Shown here in pieces: positions 23,374 to 31,788 of a stretch of DNA of 64,000 nucleotides. Position 1 is the first letter of the stretch, and the number at the start of each line of letters is the position of its first letter. A program made the translations under genes and the position numbers. The notes beneath the pieces were generated by a model. It saw only the letters and a program-made list of their open reading frames with translations. It ran no database searches and was not told where the DNA came from. This DNA is from Pyropia haitanensis (taxonomy: Eukaryota; Rhodophyta; Bangiophyceae; Bangiales; Bangiaceae), in NCBI GenBank assembly GCA_008729055.1, contig SDUX01000004.1, forward strand, positions 3,164,172-3,228,171, written 5' to 3'.

Positions 23374-25422
23374 AGCGCCAACGTCCCCGACGCCGCCGAC
23401 GGGGACGGCGCGGGCGGCGCCCCCCCCCCCCGGCTGCCCGTCTCGCTCGTCGTCCTCGACGAGGCGCACTGCCTCTCCGAGTGGTCCCACAACTTTCGTC
23501 CCGCCTACCTGCACCTGGCCGACGCGCTGCACGGCCCGCCGGGGCGGCGGCTGTTCCCCCCCCGGGGGTCCCCCCACGCGCCGGCGGTGCTCGCGCTGAC
23601 CGCCACCGCCACCGCCGCGACGGCGGCGGCCATCACCGCCGCCCTCCGCACGCCGACGGTCGTGTCGGGCAGCGTTGCGCGCGGCAACCTGCGGCTGTCG
23701 ATTGTCCACGCCGCCGCCGCCGACGCCAAGCTGCCCCTCCTCCTCCGCCTGCTGCGGGCGCCCTTCTTCCGCGCCGCCCGCGCGCACGCGACGGCGGCGG
23801 TGCTGGTGTACGTGCCGCGGCGCAAGGCGGCCGAGCTGCTCGCCGCCCACCTGGCCGCGGAGCTGACCGACACGCCCATCGGCCGCCGCGTCGCCGTCTA
23901 CCACGCGGGCCTCGGCGCCGCCGCCCGCGCGCGGGCGCAGGCGGACTTTGCGTCGGGCGCGGCGGCGGTGCTCGTCGCGACCGTCGCGTTTGGGCTGGGC
24001 GTCGACAAGGGCAACGTCCGCGGCGTCGTGCACTACGCGCCGCCGCCGTCTGTCGAGGGCTACGCGCAGGAGGTGGGCCGCGCGGGGCGCGACGGCGCGC
24101 CGTCGCAGTGCGTCGCGCTGGTCGCCGACGACGACTGGCCGGTCGCGTTTAGCCGCGCGCACGCCGACGCGGTCGACCTGGGGCCGCTCAGGGGGCTCTT
24201 CCGCCGGCTGGTGGCGGCCGCGGCGGTCGCGGCGGGCGCGGGCGGTGGCGACCGCGGCAGGGGCGGCCGGGGGCGGCCGCCTGCCAGAGCCGCGGCGGCC
24301 ACGTCGGCGGCGGCCACGTCGGCGGCGGCCACGTCGGCGTCAGCGTCGGCGTCGGCGGCGGCGGCGGCGGCGGCGGATGCGGCGGCGGATACGCCGCCCG
24401 CGTCGGGGCTGGTCGTCGTGCCCCTGTCAGTCGCAGACGTGGAGCGGGAGCTGGACCTGCGGGCAGAGGTGGTAGAGACCGCCATCACGCTGCTGCAGAC
24501 CGCCCACCACCGGCCGGCAGCGGGGCAGGCGGCGGTTGCGCCGCCTCCCGCGACGCTGCTGCGCCTGCAGCTGCGGCCGCGGTCGCCGGCGCTGGCCAAG
24601 GTGCGCTTCCTCGGCGCCGCCCCCGCCACCTACTTTGGCCGGTACCCGCTGCTGGAGGCGGCGCTGGGCGGCGTCAAGCCCGCCAATGGCGTCTACACGT
24701 TCTCCGTGTATGGCGTCCGCGGCGGGGGGGAGGGCGGCGGCGGCGGCGGCGTTGCGCCCGCCGCGGACGTGGTGGGCATGCTGGACGACCTCCGCGCCGC
24801 CGGCTCGATCGCGTACGACACGAGCACGGACAGCATTGTGGTGGGCGTGGCGGTGGGCGACGCGCTCGCCGACGCGGCCGCCCGGGCGGTGGCGGTGGAC
24901 GCGTCGGCCCGCTTTGTGCACGCCCGGCTGGGGGCGGTGCTGGACACAAAGCTCCGCAACGTCCGCGCCATCCGCTCCCTCTGCCGCGACGCGGTGGCCA
25001 TGACGCGGCGCGCCGCCGCGGGGGGGGCGGCCGACCGCGCGGCCGCCGCGGACGCCCAGTCCGCCGCCATCCACGCGCGCCTCCACACGCACTTTACCGA
25101 GGCGGACGTGGCGCGGCTGCCCGCCGCGGGCGCCCCGCCGCCGCCGCCCGAGGTGGACGCGGACTTGGCCGCCTACGAGGCGCCGCTGACGCCATCGCAG
25201 CGGGCGGCGGTGGAGGCGGACGTGCGGTCGTTGGTGTGCCAGTCGGCGGGCATGACGCCGCCTTCGTCGGCACGGCAGGCGGCGCGGCTGCTGCATGGTA
25301 TCCACTCCCCAGCCTTCCCGGCGCAGGTGTGGTACTCGCACCGCGCGTGGCGGCGGCACGTGCGGCTGCCGTTTGAGGCGGTTCGGGAGGTGGCGGCGCA
25401 GGTGCTTCGGGGACTGGTCTGA
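21709..25422 (+). CDS. RECQ4: RecQ4-type DNA helicase
   Basis: Intronless, 1237 aa. Family knowledge: RecQ helicases unwind DNA 3'-5', and the RecQ4/RECQL4 group acts in replication initiation and genome stability. Motifs run in order. Motif 0 is HAAFRPGQ, Walker A is LPTGGGKS (Lys439), then ISPLTALLLEQ and VSPERLL. Motif II is LDEAHCLSEWSHNFRP (Asp584). The WSHNFRP form is typical of RecQ4, whereas other RecQs have WGHDFRP. ALTATAT, VAVYHAGL, VATVAFGLGVDKGNVR and QEVGRAGRDG follow. The first about 400 residues are disordered Gly/Asp/Arg-rich sequence, and no Sld2-like motif was recognised in them. Odd features are a Gly-run inserted between motifs Ib and II and Ala/Ser repeats near 24295-24380. 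C-terminal residues after 24600 form a conserved-looking domain without a clear RQC zinc motif. The ATG at 21709 gives an acidic/Ser-rich start; an ATG at 21517 is less likely. Confidence 0.9.
23308..23374. repeat. (GGC)n poly-glycine insertion inside the helicase core
   Basis: A GGC trinucleotide run encodes roughly 20 Gly between the VSPERLL strand and motif II. Longer GGC runs lie in the N-terminal region (about 22234-22270 and 22540-22634). All stay in frame, so the repeats behave as codon-length slippage products. Confidence 0.85.
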
Positions 25423-25673
25423 CCGTGGCGCGCTGAGAGCGGGCTGGTACAACTGCTAAACAACACGAAGGGCATGCGTTGGGTCGTCGAGGCGGGCGGG
25501 CCAGTCAAGCTGCCACCGCCTCGTCCATGGTGAGTGAGTACCAGCGATGAGGATCCGGTGGAAGTGGTGTGGGCAAGAAAATAAATCTTTCGAGATACAA
25601 GCAAAGAACCTAGAAACACATACACAGACAAGTGAAGGGGAGGGCGGTCAAAAGAGAACCGTCCCCACCGCAC

Positions 25674-27224
25674 CTAGTACTTGTACCCCGCCTCAAAGGT
25701 GCCCACCGCGTCAGCAGTCGGCTCAGAGCCCGGCACGTACTCGCCCTTGGACGCCTTGGAGTTGGCGCGCGCCCGGGCCATCAGGGCAGCCTGGGCGGCA
25801 TCAACGTTCTCCTTCTTGCCCGCCCACGCCTTCAGCGTCGACTGCTGCAGGGCACGGCCGTAGCTGAACGTCAGCGCCCAAGGGCCCTTGCGCTTAATCT
25901 TGTTCATGGCGTTCAGGTTCACCGACGCCTCCTCCTCCGACATGCCACCCGACAGGAACGTCACACCGGGCACGGAAGCGGGAACGCGGCGCTCCAGCGT
26001 CCGGACGGTGTAGGCGCCCACCTCCTCGGGGGAGGTCGTGCCCTTCCAGTCCGCGCCAGGGACCGTCATGTTGGGCTTGAGCAGCGAGCCCTCCAGGTAC
26101 ACGCCGCACAGGTCGCAGGCCTTGTAGACAGCCGCAAGCACCTTCTCCTGCACAGCCGCCGTCGTGTCAATGTCATGGTCCCCGTCCATGAGGATCTCGG
26201 GCTCAATGATGGGCACCAGGCCAGCGTCCTGGACTGTCTTGGCGTACCGGGCAAGGCCCCAGGCGTTCTCCTGGATGCTCAGGTTGGACGGCGTGTTGCC
26301 CGAAATCTGCAGCACCGCGCGCCACTTGGCAAAGCGGGCACCCTGCTTGTAGTAGGCCGCCGCGCGCTCCGCAAGGCCGTCAAGGCCAGTGCACCACGTC
26401 TCAAACGACTCGGCACCACCCAGCGGGGCCAGACCCATGTCCACCTTGATGCCAGGGATGACACCAATGGCCTTCAGGCAGTCCACAAACGGCTTGCCCT
26501 CGGCAGAGCTCTGGTACAGGGTCTCCTCGTACAGAATGGCCCCCGAGATAAACTCGCCCAGGCCCTCACAGTTGAACAGCAGGCCGCGGTACGCCTGGCG
26601 GTTCTCCTCCGTGTTCTCCACCCCAATGGATGCCAGGCGCTTGCCAATGGTCTTGGTGCTCTCGTCCACAGCCAGGATGCCCTTGCCCGGCGCGGCAATG
26701 GCGTTGGCAGTGGCCACGAGCTCAGCGGCAAACTTGCTCGCCTCACCCACGACACCAGCGTCGTTAGTGCTCATGCGCACCGGCGCAGACGCGGCGGGCA
26801 GACGAGCAGCGACATGACCGCGGCTGACAAAAGCGGTCTCACCAACCCTGCAAGGCGCGAAAAGAGCAACACGTGAACACACAACGGCAAGACAAACAAT
26901 CCTGTCAGAACTCTGGGAACCAGGTTTCTAGCAGGAGAGAAATGCCACGGAACACGACACCCATGCGGGCCAAATATTCAGGCAATGGGCCAAGAGACCA
27001 TGGACAGATGCAGAACAACCAGGCCAACCGCGCATTGAGGCAAGCCAGGCAGGTAGGAGCCAGCATGTCCAATGCATGTGCCCCTGCCCTGAGATCCAGC
27101 TCGAAACAGGGGAATGCAACCTTCAGAGAAAGAGCAAAGAAGAAAACACAACATACTGGCACGTGGCGCGGGCGGTGGTCGCAGCAGAGCTGAGGGCAAC
27201 AGACGCGGCAGCAACGAAAGCCAT
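25674..27224 (-). CDS. FBA: class I fructose-1,6-bisphosphate aldolase, plastid-targeted
   Basis: Two exons, complement 27157-27224 and 25674-26847; donor GTATGT, acceptor CAG, phase 2; 413 aa. The enzyme interconverts fructose-1,6-bisphosphate with DHAP and glyceraldehyde-3-phosphate, in the Calvin cycle or plastid glycolysis. The class I Schiff-base lysine is in EGSLLKPNM (Lys280). [38 protein letters not shown] and [12 protein letters not shown] are all present. The C-terminus ends in Tyr, as in classical class I aldolases. Residues 1-55 are a transit peptide ([11 protein letters not shown] then [14 protein letters not shown]) almost the same as that of the divergently transcribed UROD gene. 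The MAF start and second Phe fit primary-plastid targeting in red algae (family knowledge). The start is fixed by the exon-1 match to UROD. It is transcribed away from UROD from a 789-bp spacer. Confidence 0.95.
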
Positions 27225-27300
27225 GACGCCAAAAATGAAGGTTGAGGGAAGATGGACGGGTGACGGTGGCAGTCGGCGAGGCGACGGGCGTACGTCGTCG

Positions 27301-27317
27301 TCGTCGGCGTCACCGTC
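27301..27317 (-). repeat. inverted leader block, FBA side
   Basis: The minus strand reads GACGGTGACGCCGACGA, matching 27912-27928 on the plus strand at 16 of 17 positions. It lies 76 bases before the FBA ATG. Confidence 0.7.
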
Positions 27318-27911
27318 GATCGTCGGGAGCTGGTCTGCTGGGAGGAGGGGGGCGGCTTGAGTTCCTTCGGTGCGGTGACAGTCCGAGTCCAGGAGGGTGC
27401 GTGCACCGTCGGATCTATCTAACACAAATGAACAGGGCAGGGGGTTCCGCCGCGGAAGACCCGCGCCTGCCAGACTGGCGTGGGGCGATCTCCAGGCCGT
27501 CTTCGGCCGCGTCGCCCATCCAGATTGGGCGGGCGTCGCGTAGACCACACGTCGCAGAGCCGATCCAAGCCAGTCGTGGCAAGTTGTGGCTGTCCGGCTC
27601 CCTCCGCCAAATGGCCTCGACCAGCCGGCATGCCAGTCGTCCATTGGTGGACACCGGCGGGAGGGTTGGTCTCGAGCACGAATGGATCGAAGCGATGTGG
27701 TGACCGACCGATCCAACCGAGCGCGCCTACTCCAATTGGTGCCTCGAGACTCCGCATTTTTTTTAAGTTCGTGGTTCAATTGATCCTCACTTGGCAAGCA
27801 TGAGGATCTCTCAATCTGAGCTCGTCACGGCACCCGTCGAGCACGGGCCTGTGCGCCGCTGCCGCGGTGCCCCCCCTCTCTGTTGGCGTCCGGTACGCGC
27901 TACTCGTCGGA

Positions 27912-27928
27912 GACGGTGACGTCGACGA
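27912..27928 (+). repeat. inverted leader block, UROD side
   Basis: GACGGTGACGTCGACGA, the counterpart of 27301-27317. It ends 85 bases before the UROD ATG. Weaker similarity continues from here to the start codon (CGCTCATCCATC versus CCGTCCATCTTC). Confidence 0.7.
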
Positions 27929-28013
27929 GAACGACAGCGCGCGCTCGTTGCCCGACCGGCTGCGACTATCGCTCATCCATCCTGCTTCTTCCTGTGTCGT
28001 TCTTTGGTTCAAG

Positions 28014-29517
28014 ATGGCGTTTGTTGCCGCCGCGCCTGTGGCGCTCGGGTCGACCGCGACCACTGCCCGCGCCACTCGTCAGTATGTTCTGCGCTGCCTT
28101 CATGATTCTCATACGTCTGGACGTGTGGGTAGCCTCTTATCTTTGATCAGGATCCGCACACGGGTGTTCTGGGCAGTGTTCATTGCTCTGCTTCTGTCTC
28201 TTGTGACGCCTGGTGCACGGCGCTCGGGGCCAGAGCTCTACAAGTCCTGCGTGGCGCCACGGTGTGGCACGCGCTTTTGCTGACCGCGTGGCGTTTGGTT
28301 TTGTTCCCTGATGTTTGAGTTGCCTCGTCATATTTCCACACAGGATTGGTGTGAGCGCGTTTGTTGCCCGTGGCCAAGTCGCCGCGCGCTTGCCTGCCAC
28401 CACCACGTCTGTGCACATGAGCGTGAACGATGCTGGTGTCAAGGCTGCTTCGTCCCCGACTTCGACAGCAGACGCGACGGCGGCGTCGACGGAGCCCTTG
28501 CTGGTGCGTGCTGCGCGCGGTGAGACCACCGAGCGGCCACCGGTTTGGATGATGCGTCAGGCGGGGCGCTACATGAAGGTGTATCAGGAGTTGGCTAAGA
28601 AGCATCCCTCTTTTCGGGAGCGCTCGGAGGTGTCGGAGCTGTCGACGGAGATTTCGCTGCAGCCGTGGACGGCCTTCCGCCCGGATGGGGTCATTCTATT
28701 TTCGGACATCCTGACCCCGCTACCAGGCATGGGCGTTGGGTTTGACATCCCGGACAAGGGGCCCGTCATCAGCCCGCCACTGCGGTCGGAGGAGGCTATC
28801 CGGGCGGTGCACACGCTTGACCCCGACGCGGCATGCCCGTTTGTGGGGCAGACTCTCCGGGACCTGCGTAAGGAGGTGGGTGGGGAGGCCGCGGTGCTTG
28901 GCTTTGTGGGCGCCCCCTACACGCTGGCCACGTACTGCATTGAGGGAGGCTCCTCCAAGTCGTACAGCGCGATCAAGAAGATGGCCTACACGGAGCCCGC
29001 GCTGCTGCACTCGCTGCTGACCAAGTTTGCGGACAACATTGCCAAGTACTGCTGCTACCAGATTGAGTGCGGCGCGCAGGCAGTGCAGATGTTTGACAGC
29101 TGGGCAGGGCAGCTGTCGCCGGTCGACTATGACCTCTTTGCGGGGCCTTACCAGCGGTCAGTGGTGGAGCAGGTCAAGAAGGTCCACCCAGACGTGCCGT
29201 TTATCATTTACATCTCGCAGGGTGGCGTGCTGCTGGAGAAGATGGCGGCGACGGGCGTGGACGTGGTCAGCGTGGACTGGACGGTGGACATGGCGGACGC
29301 GCGGGCGCGCCTCGGTGCCGATATGGGCGTGCAAGGTAACTTGGACCCAGCCGTGCTGCTCGGCAGCAAGGAGCTCATCACTGAGCGCGTTGTCGACGTG
29401 ATTCGCAAGGCCGGGCCGACGGGACACGTCATGAACCTGGGACATGGCGTGCTGCCCATCACACCAGAAGAGAACGTCGCGCACTACTTCAAGACGGCGC
29501 AGGAGTTCCGCTGGTGA
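28014..29517 (+). CDS. UROD: uroporphyrinogen III decarboxylase, plastid-targeted
   Basis: Two exons, 28014-28081 and 28344-29517; donor GTATGT, acceptor CAG, phase 2; 413 aa. It converts uroporphyrinogen III to coproporphyrinogen III by four decarboxylations, on the path to heme, chlorophyll and phycobilins. Diagnostic motifs are [69 protein letters not shown] and [15 protein letters not shown]. Residues 1-55 form a transit peptide ([11 protein letters not shown], then [14 protein letters not shown]) aligned without gaps to that of FBA. The real enzyme starts near residue 75 ([11 protein letters not shown]). Exon 1 encodes only 22 residues plus two bases of the split Gln codon. Regulation through the shared spacer is likely but unproven. 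Confidence 0.96.
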
Positions 29518-29950
29518 TGCGGGTCTCCCCGGTTCTGCCTCTTTTTTTGTTTCTGCAATGTTTTTTGTGCGCTTTTTGGTGAGCGATCGTGGGTTTTAGT
29601 AGGGTTGGGGCCGTGGGCGCCGTGGGCGCACGCACTCGAGGGGTGCGGCGCGTAAAACTTGTCCCTTGGACACGCCAAGTGCCCGAACATTGAGCAAACA
29701 TATTTGGAAATATCTCATTCAGAATGACTTCTTGCAAGTGTCAGCTCGATTGTTTCACGAATCATGCAGACACTTGTCTGGCGTTCCCGTCACTTGCCAG
29801 CCTCCGTACGACTCGTCCTCCCTGCAGGTCAACTAATCGCTCGCGCACACGCGGGCGTCACGGGGAACGACGTTCTCACCTGGCCTGGAGGCTCCCCTCT
29901 GTACCCTTTTCCCCTCTCTGGGCTTGACTCTTCCTTGTTCCAGGGGCGCC
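29518..29950. other. intergenic between UROD and p24
   Basis: T-rich 3' region of UROD (29535-29580), then an AT-richer patch (29690-29770) that may hold the p24 promoter. Pyrimidine-rich sequence (29880-29940) precedes the p24 ATG. No gene seen. Confidence 0.55.
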
Positions 29951-31286
29951 ATGGGCCTCCCTCTGACGGTTCGAGTGGCGACGTTCGCGGCCCTGGCCGC
30001 GGCGACTGTCCTGCTCGGGGCGGCACCGCCTGCAGCGGGCCTACACTTTTACCTGCTACCGGGCCAGCGGCGATGCTTCACAGATGACCTGCCTCTCAAT
30101 ACACTGGTGAGTCCATGCCAACTTTTTTGTTGGGCAGGCTTTAGCGCCGCTGCTCCTGCGTGGACATGAGGTGGGAGGACCGGCTGCCAAGGGGTTGTCC
30201 TGCTTGTTTCCTTTTTGCACTTGGGGTCTGTCAGAAGCTGCGTTGTGTTTCCTGTGTAGTAGAGTCGTCCGTCGCGATATAAAGGAGAGGCTGACCATGT
30301 GTCTTTTGCTCTTGTGCCACCTGTTTGTCATCTTGTACTGTCGTATGGTTGTTGCCGACCATGCAGATTAAAGGGGAGGCGAGCATTTCCAACGGCAAGG
30401 GCAACATGGAGCTGGATGTGTGGGTACGTTTATGGTGCTGTCTGGTGGCTGTCTGGAGGGTTGACTGATGTCGTGAGTGACGACCAATCCACTGGCGTGT
30501 CGGTGGGCATTGGCATCCTCATCACACCTGGACGCTAGACTTCTGCCCTGCCACCTGCCACGCATTGTTGCCGGACATGTTGACACGCATCTGCGGTGGG
30601 CTTGTGCTCGTGGAGTGGTGCTGACGTTTGCTCGCACCGTCTTGTTGGCCTCGCTCGTTGCGTTGCCTGTGGCACGCTTCACCAACGTATCTTTGTTGTT
30701 GCCGCGACCCTTCCTGTCCCACCTCTTTCGGCTCAATCCTTGTCCTCTTCTCTCCTGCCAGGTTATCACGAAGAACGGACGCGTCCTCTTTCACCGCCGC
30801 AAGACCCAGCACGGTAAGTTCTCCTTTACGACCCCCGAGCACCCTGACGTGGACCACTCGCGCCCGCGCAACGATGAAGAGGATGACGGTGAGATGTATG
30901 GCGTGGAAGAGGACAACTACCAGGTCTGCATTGAGCACCAGGACCACCCCGACGCCGTTCACGAAGCGGGCACCAAGCGGCTGGTGTCGTTCAAGCTGGA
31001 CCACACCGCGGCCTATGATCCGGCGGGTGGTCGTACCGTCGCGGCCAAGGCCAAGGACGTGGACGGGGTGGTGCGGGCGCTGGAGGACATGCACCACACG
31101 CTGCTGTCGATGAAAAACCAGCTGGACACGCTCCATTACCGGGAAAAGCGGCTGGCCAAGGCGAACGAGGGCACCAACGAGCGCGTTGCGTGGTACTCGA
31201 GCGTGGGCTTTGTGGTGCTGCTGCTGACAGGGGCGTACCAAAGCTTCTACATGAAGAGGTACCTGACGTCGAAGAAGATATTGTGA
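29951..31286 (+). CDS. p24 family cargo receptor (EMP24/GP25L, delta-like)
   Basis: Three exons, 29951-30106, 30367-30423 and 30762-31286; donors GTGAGT and GTACGT, acceptors CAG, all phase 0; 245 aa. A signal peptide ends near residue 30. The GOLD domain has FYLLPGQRRCFTDD and the paired Cys (42 and 127, YQVCIEH). A coiled-coil region (MHHTLLSMKNQLDTLHYREKR) is followed by one TM segment (VGFVVLLLTGAYQ) and a cytosolic tail MKRYLTSKKIL. Family knowledge: p24 proteins cycle between ER and Golgi, sorting cargo into COPII/COPI vesicles. The tail carries aromatic and dilysine signals of the delta class. The unusual feature is a lumenal acidic insert around residues 108-123 (DEEDDGEMYGVEED). The 57-nt middle exon was chosen because it restores an uninterrupted GOLD strand. 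Confidence 0.93.
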
Positions 31287-31788
31287 GTAGGTTTGCTGAG
31301 GCAGCACCACTCCCTTCTCTTGGTGTTATTGGTGGTGCGTGCTCTTGCGCGTACGCTGCCCCGGATTGCATTGAGCGGGCCGCTCGGTCGCGTCTGCATG
31401 GGCTTGACCAGAGACCATCTGCGCGGCGGCCATGGCCCTGCTGTGGTTGGGGGACTGGACCGTGCGGTTGTCCGCCGCTGCTCAATCGGAACGACCCGTT
31501 GCGGCCCCTGCATCAGCAGGACGACGAGTTGTACCATTGGGGCTGCGAACAGCAGCCGGGTCATGTTTGCTTCTCTTCTACCACACTGTCACTGAGCCGA
31601 CCACGCCTATGCCGTCTCTGGCGTGCCGCTTCAAGTACGCCAAACGGACGAGCAAGGGCGGATGGCCGCGCGGGCCGCCGCCGCCGACTGACGTGTCGGT
31701 CCGTGCCCGGGCGCGCCACAAGCAACGACGCGGGGTGGCGCTGCCGTTCCCGTGCCGATATCCGGGCGCCGTAGCGGAGACCCCCGTC
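31287..31788. other. convergent spacer
   Basis: Between the 3' ends of p24 (+) and the secreted orphan (-). Small frames occur on both strands but no family is recognised. Confidence 0.5.

Larger units (their letters stand above)
27225..28013. promoter_or_regulatory. shared bidirectional promoter of FBA and UROD
   Basis: The 789 bases between the two divergent start codons hold no convincing gene and must contain both promoters. The leaders are related in inverted orientation (blocks at 27301-27317 and 27912-27928). A T8 run lies near 27758-27765, and an 8-bp-arm inverted repeat (GATCCTCA/TGAGGATC) lies at 27782-27808. No obvious TATA box sits at a fixed distance from either gene. Co-regulation of the pair, for example by light or plastid demand, is inferred. 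Confidence 0.6.

Noticed and set aside
25674..29517. Equal length (413 aa) of aldolase and UROD as evidence of common origin
   Set aside because: Only the first 55 residues are homologous. The enzyme domains are unrelated, so the equal length is coincidence.
31293..31595. Plus-strand frame starting with a hydrophobic segment after the p24 gene
   Set aside because: It sits in a convergent 3' spacer and has no family match or promoter.
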